Of a stretch of 64,000 bases of DNA, positions 11,100 to 20,422 are shown piece by piece. Numbering within the stretch: position 1 is the first letter of the stretch; each line of letters opens with the position of its first letter. The DNA lies in the NCBI GenBank assembly GCA_033439765.1, contig JAULSN010000003.1:3534001-3598000 (forward strand), written 5' to 3'. Both the position numbers and the translations under genes were made by a program. The DNA comes from Lasiosphaeria ovina. Lineage: Eukaryota; Ascomycota; Sordariomycetes; Sordariales; Lasiosphaeriaceae. The notes below the pieces were generated by a model. That model searched no databases, was not told the DNA's origin, and saw only the letters and a list, made by a program, of their open reading frames with translations.

Positions 11100-13678
11100 A
11101 TGTTCGTCCTTAGAAATGGTAAGCTCTGCCCCGCTGACAAGCCCCCTCCCTTTCCCCTCCAAACCCAGTGACAACCTTCATCATTCCGCGCCCGCCAATC
11201 TCATCGGTCGCTGCGCGCAGACGGAAACAAAACACGCTGACACTCTTTCCAGTTGGCAAACTCCTCTTCGGCTCCAGCAACCAGGAGTCGATGATTGAAC
11301 TGCCCCAGGGCCAATTATACCTCGTTCGACCTCTCTCGCCGAAAGGCTATTCTGAGCTCATCTTCAAGGACTCTTCTGCTCGTATCCGACGAACCGCACA
11401 AGACTTCCAATACCAGCTCGTCGTGCAACGTGTTTACGAAGAGGGAGAGGCGGAACTGCTTGCTGAGGAGGAGGGCGAAGACGCCGAAGCCGATGCCGAC
11501 ATTCTCGCCGCTGAACGCGACGAGAAAACATTCCTACTCGACGAGGCCCTTCATTTTCGGATCGAGAACAGGGAAGGGAGCGAGAAGGTCCTGGCCTGGC
11601 GGGATCTAAGTGGTGACGCGGGAGACGTCTACGAATTTGTTTGCGACTCCGGTATCTCGCCTTCCATCGTCGACGAGTTCGAGGCAATCGCAAAACAGTG
11701 CCAGTACGAGCGCAAGTACCGGAAGCCGCACACCACGGCATCTGAAGAAGACCTCCAGCAGTTCGAGTTCGATGAGCAGCCCATTCCGCAGGCCAGCCCC
11801 ATTCACAGCCCCACCCTGACCCTGACCAAGTCGATTGACTCCTCAGACTCCATGCTCTCCGCCAAGCACAGCGCCAACACGGGCGCGAAGAGGGAGAAGG
11901 CGCCCGGGACTGATGCGACGCCCACGAAGAAAAAGGAAAGGGAAACGCTGCCACCAAAGGTCTCGGCTCATCCCGCGGCACAAGAGATTCTAGCTGCCGA
12001 GTCTGCCGAGCTCCACTTCTTTGACTTTCCATCGGGCGCATTCGTCCTACAAGACGCAGCGGTCACAGCGACTGTGTCCGAGACGGGCACTTGGAAGTAC
12101 TGGCTGCAAGTGGGTAGCGCCGACCGGGACTGGCTTGGGATTCCTGTCATAGCGGACATCAACCCGGTCTTCAACTTCGAGTTTCTCTCCTTCATCTTCA
12201 ACCAGTTCTCCGACGATGGCTCCGCCTACTCATGGCTGCTCCGGTTCAAGGATCAGGCCGCCCTCGAGCGCTTCCAGGAGGGACTGCTCCAGGCCCTCTG
12301 GGAGCAACTGAACGAGTTAAAGTGGTCCAAAATCAAGGACAAAGAGCGCGATTATGTGGCTGACGCTTTTAACGACCTTACCATGGAGGACTCGGATCAG
12401 CTCGAGCAAGTCGAGGAGGAAGAAGAGGAGGAGGAGGAGGCAGAAGACGACCGCGGGCGAAGCGAGCACTACGACAGTGACGAAGAGGAAGACGACGTCG
12501 AGTATGAGCCCAAGGACGGCGAGGTCAACAAACAAATTGCCGTCGGATACAAGCACGACCGGTCATTTGTCGTTCGAGGCTCCAAGATTGGCGTCTTCAA
12601 ACACACTCCCAACAACCACCTCGAGTTCAGCACCAACATTTCGAAAGTCGAGACCCCCAAGGGCGAGTTGTTCTCGCCCAAGAAGGTGATGCTGCACAAT
12701 GAGGATCGGAATTTGATCTTGCAAAAAGATTCGGATCCGAACAGCCTCTACCGAATGGATCTCGAATATGGAAAGGTCGTGGACGAGTGGAAGGTGCATG
12801 AAGACATTCCAGTCGTGACGTTTGCGCCCGAGAACAAGTTTGCCCAGATGACCCATGAGCCCACCTTCCTGGGCATCAGCCACAACGCGGTGTACCGTGT
12901 GGATCCTCGTCTATCGGGAAGCAAGCTCGTGGATACCCAGCTCAAGCAATACGCCAGCAAGAACGACTTTTCTGCAATTGCGACAACCGAGAAGGGATAC
13001 ATCGCCGTGGCTTCTAACAAGGGCGATGTCCGCCTATTTGACCGTCTTGGTATCAACGCCAAGACCCATATCCCCGCCCTTGGAGAAGCCATCATTGGCC
13101 TCGATGTTTCTGCCGACGGCCGCTGGGTTCTGGCTACATGTCGGACGTATCTCCTCCTCGTGGATGCCCTCCAAAAGTCGGGCAAGAACGAGGGCAAGCT
13201 GGGATTCGAAAAGTCGTTTGCCGCCGACTCCAAGCCCCAGCCGCGCCGTCTCGCTCTGACGCCAGAGCACGTGGCCCAGTTCGCCTACGAAACCGGAAAG
13301 GGCGTGAGCTTCACACCAGCCAAGTTCAATACAGGAGAAGGCATCTCGGAATCGAGCATCATCACGGCCACGGGACCTTACATTATCGAATGGAGTCTCA
13401 AGAAGCTTCTGACGGGGAAGAAGGCGCCTTACTTGATCAAGCGGTATACAGACGATGTCAAGGCCGACGACTTCAAGTTTGGCACAGATAAGAACGTCAT
13501 CGTCGCTCTGCCTCACGAGGTCAACATGGTCGACCACGCTCGTCTTAAGCGTCCGACGCGGGAGAGCATCGCGGGGGATTTCACCGCCGAAGCTCGGCGC
13601 GGTTCGGGCCGCATCGGCACACGGGATAGCGGCAGGTACAAGCTCGGTAAGGATGATGTTGTCAAGTCTGCGTTTTAG
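11100..13678 (+). CDS. VID27: Vid27-family protein (PH-like N terminus, beta-propeller C terminus)
   Basis: Vid27 proteins are cytoplasmic eukaryotic proteins linked in yeast to vacuolar import and degradation of gluconeogenic enzymes; the biochemical role is unclear. Exon 1 is only 19 nt (11100-11118, MFVLRN plus one base). A 134-bp intron (11119-11252, acceptor TTCCAG) joins it to exon 2, 11253-13678; 814 residues. The start MFVLRNVGKLLFG matches the family N terminus, whereas the longer reading frame that begins at 11168 starts inside the intron. Visible parts: an N-terminal domain (about 1-190, ELPQGQLYLVRPLS), a linker, a second PH-like region (about 260-390), an acidic run (EEEEEEEEEAEDD, about 420) and a C-terminal propeller domain with GLDVSADGRWVLATCRTYLLL. 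Assignment is secure, function much less so. Confidence 0.9.
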
Positions 13679-14721
13679 GTTTGAGATATTTGCGCGCCGT
13701 GCTGCTCAGCCGGCTTTTTGGCGGTAAATTCGGGACGTCATTGTCAGAAACCAGTTTTCTTGGTTGGGCCGGGCAAAGGCTTGCGAACCAGCAGCATTCC
13801 ATTTCGGTTTGCTGCCTGTATTTACCTCTACGTTATTTTTCTTTGGCCTTTACAAGTCGACGATGCGGGCAAGTGTAGGACGGTCGGCTGCAAACACGGG
13901 AGGAGTGTGGAGTTTAGGTGTTTGTTGTTGTTGTCATAGCTTTTGGAGGATGGTTGACTGGTTCTTCGGTAGCTAGGTCGATACCTTTGTGAATTACGAT
14001 TGCGTATGTCTCACTCGGTTTTTGGATTCCGTGACAAATTGAAGTTGCTCCTAGTGCTGGGTTTGAAGGGGGTGGAAAGCGACAACAGTGTGGACTCGGC
14101 TGCCGTGAGTATCCGCTGTGTACTTGAAGTGCCTACTGGGCTTACTCTTCATGTTACAATATATGATATGGAAGCATTGCAAACCTTCAAAGCATCAAAA
14201 CTTGGTCATCGAGTCATCATGTGTGGAAATTGAAGTTGGATTTCTCGTGAATGGAATGAACCTGCGTTCGTGTCGCAGGTCCCTTCTCTTTACCACAGTG
14301 CTGCAGCGTTCCCCTTTAGTACCCAAGTAGAGGTAGATAGCAATCTAGATAAATCGACATGAGAGTAAGGAAAAGTGGTATCATCGTAACCCGTAATAAC
14401 CCGTGCTTGGTTTTTTTAAATTCCTGTTTCCGTATACAGCAAATCTCGGTCAAGCCAACCCATTCTGTGTGTTCCTTTGCCGAGGTTTTCTTCCAGCTAA
14501 ACAGACGGACAGACAGACAGAGAAAACCGACACATGTTGGCACCGTATCCATACAAAAGAGGCAATCTCGACGAGATAAAAACGCAGAAAAATGCAAAAC
14601 TCCGTGTTATACAAGGCCAGACAGACACCACGCCTTGGAGAGACTTTTGCCCGTCTTAGGTAGCGGTATCTGGACCGGACCTGGTGCAAAGCCGAGGCAG
14701 GCCAGGGACGCGCCTACTTAA
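13679..14721. other. Convergent intergenic region, about 1 kb
   Basis: Between the convergent Vid27 and LDPRVDS-repeat genes. It contains open frames under 125 codons with no recognisable motif and a GACAGACAGACAGA-like short tandem run near 14508. Probably long 3' UTRs and non-coding DNA. Confidence 0.45.
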
Positions 14722-14857
14722 TTAGTAGCGGCGCTGGGCACCATTCTCGTACACGGCGCCCGTCTTGCTGTCGACGCGCGGGTCGAGCTTGTTGAGCAGG
14801 CTGGACTTGTGCGGCCCGGCGCCGCCAGACGCCGCTGTCGTGCCCGAGCCGACCATC

Positions 14858-14893
<36 letters not shown>

Positions 14894-15438
14894 GCCCCGT
14901 AGCGCCCCCCGACGCCGCTGCTCTGCCCTGCGCCATAGGCCGGGCCGGCAGTGCGGCCCACGCCGCCGTTGTAGCTAGCGGCACCCGTGGTGCGCCGGTG
15001 GTCCATGTCCGAGTCGACGGTGGGGTCGAGCGCGTTGGCTGTGCGCGACTGATGCGGGCCGTATGTGCCTTCGGGGACGTTGGCGGCAGTGCCGGCGGTG
15101 CGGCGGGTGCCTGCGGGCCCGGCGCCGCCGTGCATGGTGCCGTTTGGCCCGGAGCCGTCCATGTCAGAGTCGACGCGCGGGTCGAGGGCGTTGGCGATGC
15201 GCGAGCGGTGCGGGCCGTAGGTGCCCTCGGGCACGCCGTTGTTGCGCTGCGGCATCGGCATCCGGTCTTGCGTGCTGTCGACGCGCGGGTCGAGCTTGTT
15301 CATCGCGTCGTGCGTGTGGTGGCCGGCTGTCGTGGGTGCTGGGCCCGAGGCGGGCGACTCGCCGTATGTGACGCCTGGTTGTCCGATGGGGACGGCATTG
15401 TTGTGGCGGGCGCCGCGTTCGGTGGTGTTGTTGAACAT
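14722..15438 (-). CDS. Low-complexity protein with four N-x-LDPRVDS repeats and a polyQ tract
   Basis: 238 residues from the Met at 15438, which sits in a good context (ATCACCATG) and lies about 130 bp downstream of a TATATAAG box; an upstream in-frame Met at 15675 lies beyond that box and is unlikely. There are four copies of a short motif, in order NKLDPRVDS, NALDPRVDS, NALDPTVDS and NKLDPRVDS. Two spacers repeat GTYGPHxSRxANALDP. An 11-Gln run is encoded by a pure CTG (reverse strand CAG) tract at 14860-14892. The composition (Gly, Asn, Thr, Pro, Gln) predicts an unfolded, hydrophilic protein with no signal peptide or membrane span. Similar LDPRVDS-repeat proteins are common as unnamed proteins in Pezizomycotina. 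Function unknown; no catalytic feature is visible. Confidence 0.75.
14860..14892. repeat. CTG/CAG trinucleotide tract (11 units) encoding polyQ
   Basis: Uninterrupted (CTG)11 on the plus strand, read as CAG codons in the minus-strand LDPRVDS protein. A pure codon repeat of this length is expected to vary in length between strains. Confidence 0.9.
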
Positions 15439-16391
15439 GGTGATGGTGTTGTGTGTTGTGTTGGAGTTTGAAGTCTTGGATGTGGTTTTGTTGTTGCTTA
15501 TTTGTGGTAGACGTTTGTTGTCTGGGTCAGGTTGGGGAGGTCGTTGAGTCTTGGCAGGGCCGTCAGGCTGCTTATATAGGAGGAAGGGGACAGTCAGATA
15601 TCTGGGGAATACCGGTTTTGGTGTCTTTGGGAGCAAAGAAACTGGAGCTTTGAAGCCGGCCGTTGATGATTTCAAGGCCCAACGTCATGCCGCCCAGCCA
15701 GCGGCATTGGATCATCAGGCCACGCTTTCTCTGGCATGGGCACATTCTAGTGTAGTCTCGAAAGGCAAACACACGGCAGCTTAACCGTTCATCCACTCTC
15801 CATCGCTACGCCCAATCACGGACGCATGAGCTCATTTTCCGATCATCTTGTCTCTGGCACTTACATGCAAAAGTGGGCCATGACGTATGTAGGGGCGATC
15901 TCCGCAGTCTGACAGCGGCGCGTCTCTTTGTGCCAACCCGCACCAATTGATGAGCCGCCCAGACCCGAAATTCGTCACAAAAGAGGTCTCTGCTTCTTAT
16001 TGCGCTGCCTCTCGAGCCGGGTAATTGCCGGGGACCATTACATCGTGCATTTCGCCATGTTTCTCATGCACGAAGGGTAGGGGGATCTACAAGCCTGCGC
16101 ATGGCATCGCCCGCTGCAATCCGCTGTCGATGTCTGCATGAGAGCTGCGTGGTGCTCGTCGAACACTGGGACCAAACCACCAAAGACTGATTAGATGAGC
16201 TGATATTACATAGCTATACAACAGGGTGGCAGCATAAGATACGGAGTAAATAATACAGGCAATTTGTAAGAGCAAATAAAAAGGAAAAAGCGTCGTTACA
16301 TCGTCATGAATCGTTGCTAAAATGAGTTGCTTCCCCTTTGCGCCCAGCACCCTCAACCCCAATCGTTGCCATTAGGTCAGATCACCCCACC
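15439..16391. promoter_or_regulatory. Upstream region of the LDPRVDS-repeat gene, including a TATA box at 15571-15578
   Basis: About 950 bp. The minus-strand TATATAAG at 15571-15578 supports the start chosen at 15438. The rest (15.8-16.4 kb) separates this promoter from the 3' end of the next minus-strand gene and shows no supportable gene. Confidence 0.5.
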
Positions 16392-16902
16392 TCACCTCAC
16401 ATCCCGCCGCGGCCCGTTCATCAGCCGGTTCACCACCAGCCCGCCAATGGCCGAGCCGAGGGTGCTGACCTTGCCGATGGGCTTCTCGTTGTGGTCCTCC
16501 CTCCTCCTGTCGGCCACGGCGCCGATGACGCCGGCGCTGATGGCCGCCGTGGCGATCCTGCTCCCCTTGGCGCCCGTCCACGGGCCGGGCTCTTTGCGCA
16601 GCCGGAAGGCCTCGATGGCGGCGGCGTCGACGGCCGCCTCGATGGCGTGGTCGCGTCTGCTCCGGCTGCGCTCGTCCGACTCGGCCCGCCGGCTGGTGTA
16701 GCGCCTGTCCCCGCTGCTCGCGGTGCTCAGGCGCCCGCTGCTGCGGCGTGCCGAGTGCCGTGTTGGGGACGCGCTGTAGGTGCGCCGCCGGTGGTGGCTT
16801 CTGTGCACGTGCGTGGTTTGTCCATGGGAGTGATGGTGTCTTCTTGGGGATGCTGGACGCGGGTTTTGGACCACGACGGCCTTGGAGCCGGCGTTCTTGG
16901 CT

Positions 16903-16941
<39 letters not shown>

Positions 16942-17117
16942 TTGCTAGTAGGCTCCAGGCCGAGGTTCGCGAGACCGCGATCGAGCCTGTCCATCATCTG
17001 GCGGCTCAACGACCGCTGCCGTACAGGCCGCTGCTCGTAGGAGTCTCTGTCATTGTAGTAGTAGTCGCCGTCGACGTACTTGTTGCTCCTCGCCCTTCCT
17101 CGATGGGAATGAGACAT
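16392..17117 (-). CDS. His/Arg/Ser-rich fungal protein with C-terminal glycine-zipper-like segment
   Basis: 241 residues, no intron. The N-terminal part is polar and unfolded: MSHSHRGRARSNKYVDGDYYYND, an Asn-Ser repeat (SNNSNSNSNSNSNS) encoded by a TTGCTG hexanucleotide run, then SHGQTTHVHRSHHRRRTYSASP and an RS-like patch. The C-terminal 90 residues look folded: an Ala-rich helix (HAIEAAVDAAAIEAFRLR), then GAKGSRIATAAISAGVIGAVADRR and GKVSTLGSAIGGLVVNRLMNG. These last two are small-residue segments with GxxxG-like spacing, as in glycine-zipper proteins. Comparable Ala/Gly-zipper tails are widespread in unnamed Pezizomycotina proteins. No function can be given. Divergent from the membrane protein at 18314, which shares its His/Arg/Ser style. 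Confidence 0.68.
16909..16938. repeat. TTGCTG hexanucleotide microsatellite (5 full units)
   Basis: Five perfect TTGCTG units with further partial units on both sides. It encodes the Asn-Ser repeat of the minus-strand protein. Its length probably varies between isolates. Confidence 0.85.
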
Positions 17118-18313
17118 TGGAACACTGCTGGTGGTTTCGAATTGTTCTTTGAGTATATGTTAGCGTTATGTGTGGGTTAAAGTCAGCAAGAGCCGAGCAA
17201 GGGGTGAGATAGGGCTAAGTATTCTTAAGTCTAGATAAACCTCAATCTGCCTTCTCTCCGTCACCCCGTCATTTTCATTTATCTTGCTCAGAACACCACC
17301 ACCAGGGTGGGCATGACTACCACGGCAGTGAGCCTACCAAGGCGTAGGTGTGGCTCAGTTTAGGCCTACCTGCTGCGTCACGCCACCTTGCTCTGGCTCA
17401 TCACTAAGGAATGCGGCCTGCTGATGTGTGACAGAGTGTTGATCCTCTGGCCGTATTTCCCGGTGAGACCCACCCTACATGGTATGGTCTCCACGACGAG
17501 GGCACCGCAATCAAGGCCAGGCAGTACAGTACTGGATGCCCGACCTTGGGAGTTTAGGTTTAGTAAATGATTACCTATTGGACTGCGTTTATCTAACACA
17601 CAAAATCAAGATCCGTAGAGATGTGCTTTGGCAATCTTGATGAGTAACAAAAAGGGGCACGAAATTGTTCAAGGTCAAACAAATCCTTTACGAGGTTTAT
17701 TATTTGGAGAACCTCTTTCGAAAAACAGCGAATGCGCCTACCTTTCCCAATTCACCACACTGACACTTGATAACAAGAGGAGGGAGGTCTGTGAGGATTC
17801 GTACGACGTCATCGCCAAGTTGGAGGTTGCCCCGCAATCTATCAGCTTCACCCAACCAGAACGCCGTGTCCCATCCCGCCAGACGATGCCAAGACGCTTA
17901 CCTAAAGATGGAAGTATCCCCGCGCTCATCGTCAATAACGTCATGGCTAAGCCGGCCCCTGGCTGCAGCATGTATCGTGTCTAGCGTAGTATTTTCTTGC
18001 GATTTCCAGTTATCAACACCAGGATGCTGTCATGGACGCCGCACCCCAGCCTCTCGGGAGTTGGGGATCGCCTGCGGACCCTCCAGGCTTGGCAACAGAC
18101 TTCCGTCATATTTGAGGACCAGCCGCCTGTCTCACACCTAAACACCCTCTTATTCGTTTTCACTATTCCTACCATTCCTTGCACCACATGATATCGGACA
18201 CGCTTCTGTCGGCCCACCTTTCACCGTGGTTTTAGCCACTGATCGACACCAAGGGATCTCTTCGCCACCACTCTACACCGAGCGATCTCCACATCATACA
18301 GCCAGCAGGCGGA
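17118..18313. promoter_or_regulatory. Divergent intergenic region, 1.2 kb
   Basis: Lies between two divergent His/Arg/Ser-rich protein genes and so holds both promoters. The open frames inside (for example 17628-17984, 118 codons) have no family features, so they were not called. Confidence 0.45.
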
Positions 18314-18805
18314 ATGGCGCCAACCAAGACACTGCCTCCCCGGCTGGCCGATCTTACGGTGCGGCAGGCGGCCGGCGCAACCGTCACCGTCACCGCCCAG
18401 ACCAACAGCGACAGCAGCGGCTCCAGCTCCAGCTCCCTGAGCGGCGGCGAGATTGCGGGCATCGTCATCGGCACCATCGCCGGCCTGCTGCTGATCTGGT
18501 GGGTCGTCAGGACGCTGAGCGGCAACAAAGAGAAGCCGAGCCCACCACCGGACCGTAACCGGCAGGGATGGTACGACGACGAGCCCACAGTCCGCCGCTC
18601 ACGGTCCCGGGGCCACTCCCACTCGCAACAACGTCATCATCACCACCACCATCGCCGCGGGTCCGGTGTGGTCTTCGAGGAAAAGGACGTGGCTTACGCT
18701 CCACGCCGGCCCTCCGCCACGTACGTTAACCCCGAAAGGCGGCCGCGGTCCACGGGAAGGAGCCGCTCTAGATCGGATTCCGGGAGGTACTACACGAGTC
18801 ATTAG
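18314..18805 (+). CDS. Small single-pass membrane protein with Ser-rich ectodomain and Arg/His-rich tail
   Basis: 163 residues, no intron. The N-terminal part (1-45) is Ser/Thr-rich and without a clear signal peptide. A single hydrophobic span follows (about 46-65, GEIAGIVIGTIAGLLLIWWVV). The tail is basic and polar: a Pro-rich start, SRSRGHSHSQQRHHHHHHRRG with six consecutive His, and a final SRSRSDSGRYYTSH. The layout (Ser/Thr-rich outside, one span with GxxxG-type small residues, basic cytoplasmic tail) resembles small fungal mid2-like or Ser-rich membrane proteins, but no diagnostic domain is present. It may be functionally linked to its divergent neighbour; that is inference from shared composition only. 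Confidence 0.65.
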   Translation: MAPTKTLPPRLADLTVRQAAGATVTVTAQTNSDSSGSSSSSLSGGEIAGIVIGTIAGLLLIWWVVRTLSGNKEKPSPPPDRNRQGWYDDEPTVRRSRSRGHSHSQQRHHHHHHRRGSGVVFEEKDVAYAPRRPSATYVNPERRPRSTGRSRSRSDSGRYYTSH

Positions 18806-20422
18806 AGCATTCGGGGAGAGAATGCTGGACCCAGCCAGGGTGAGGATGCTCGCTTGTCTTCTGTATAACGACTTGCGATTACGTGTGGTACCATTGGGCT
18901 ACGAAAATAACATATAATGGAGTGTCTGTATCGCTGGTCAACTGGAGTTTTAATATCTGTAATTATGTACATATATTTCATGATGAGGGGCGTTGCAAGC
19001 GCATGTGTCGATTAGCATTTTGATATACCTACAATGATACTTGGTCAGACTCGGCACTCATTGGCTTTACTTACCCGGCTGCGATACTAAATCTGTATCA
19101 AACATGGAGAGCTCCGTTCATTATGCTCAAGCTTGCCGTGAAATGCGATACCACCAGGCAAAAGCGACACAAAGCCTGACTGCGGTCAACTGTTAGGACT
19201 CATGTGTTGCTCAACCGCCCTCTCTCGTCCGAATGAAACAGCTGCTGGGGCTTGGGATACGATAATAAAAGGATGAGACTCAATCGATGTAACGGGCAAC
19301 CCGAACCGCAGACCACAGCAAGCACATGCGGAACGAAGACGCGGTCTCTGTCGGCATAACTTAAAGATAAGGTGGTGCGGTTTTCCGGAAATGCTCTCGC
19401 GAGAAAACGCCATGTGCGGGTTTCGGGGCTTGCCATTCGCTGCCGGCGACAAGCTTTCTGAGGACGGCGTGGTGCATATGCCGTGCGATGCAGCGTACAT
19501 AGAGCTCAGCGGTCTGGGCTTCGTGAAGCTACCTGGATTAGTATTCGCATGGAGGGCAAATACCGTGCCGTATCGGCCCATCGGGTGATGTGATGCCGTG
19601 CCATGTCGGATGATTAGGTAGGTAGGTTCGACGTCGGTGGTAGGTATCGCTTTGCCGTGTCGCTCGCTCCAACATCCCTTGTACCGGTACGGGAATTTGG
19701 GACGTGTCCGTCGGCCATCGACTTGTGAGGCATTTCGGACACCCAACCAAACATCCGGCACACCCATCGACGATGCGGAAGCGGCAGCAACGTGACTCGG
19801 GAAGGACCTGGAGATAAATCATAGGTTGGGATGGATGGAACCCAAGTGAAGCGGCAATTTCCCGGGTGCTTCGATCTCTGCAACAGTGAATAGACGGGAG
19901 GGAACATCCAGCGACCGCCACCCGGCCGACAGTGCCTTACTGGGTTTAGGTACCGACCTTGGTGTTAATCTCAAGTGCCGGTAGTTAATTCAGATCATCA
20001 AGCTCTGTGTTGTCCTCGCGTGCTCCGGTGATGCTGTGGAATTGAGTGTTCCCGATGTCGGGACTCAGGACTGCAGAATCCAGACTGCCAGTGCGCGGTA
20101 ATTACTGCTAATTAGATCGCTCTTTCCTCACCGACAGCTTGTTGCCTAGAGTAATATCTGTGCTTCTTTCATCCTTCTTCCACTGGTGCTGAAATTGTTC
20201 CTCGTATCTCCAATTTGCCGACGCTTGGTCTGGGACTGTGTGCCTCGCGCCCGACTAGAACTACCATCTAAATACCCGGTTCTTACGTCAATCACGGTCG
20301 GTCAATTTCCATGCCAGGCATAAGGGTAAACAGAGGCGGCGTCGATTTCTAACATGCTCACTTAGGTAACTCAGTCTCCTCCATGTTAAGAACCTAGGCT
20401 CGTTATCTCGCCCATCTCAACC
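18806..20422. other. Intergenic region, 1.6 kb, no supported gene
   Basis: A 193-codon open frame on the minus strand (19186-19767) has no homology-like features, unusual amino-acid use and no start context, and is read as chance. The region includes the promoter of the P-type ATPase locus near 20300-20420. Confidence 0.45.

Noticed and set aside
11168..11252. Upstream Met of the long Vid27 frame as the start
   Set aside because: It lies in the 134-bp intron; the short exon MFVLRN at 11100 gives the family N terminus.
14809..15471. 220-codon plus-strand frame across the LDPRVDS gene
   Set aside because: Antisense shadow of the polyQ/Gly-rich gene; its poly-Leu run is the complement of the CAG tract.
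15439..15675. N-terminal extension of the LDPRVDS protein to the Met at 15675
   Set aside because: It would start upstream of the TATATAAG box and add 79 residues of different character; the Met at 15438 has the better context.
17628..17984. 118-codon open frame between the His/Arg-rich genes
   Set aside because: No recognisable sequence; overlaps other frames equally good; region is best read as a divergent promoter.
19186..19767. 193-codon open frame on the minus strand
   Set aside because: No motif, signal peptide or domain; composition looks like chance reading of non-coding DNA, and overlapping frames of similar length exist on both strands.
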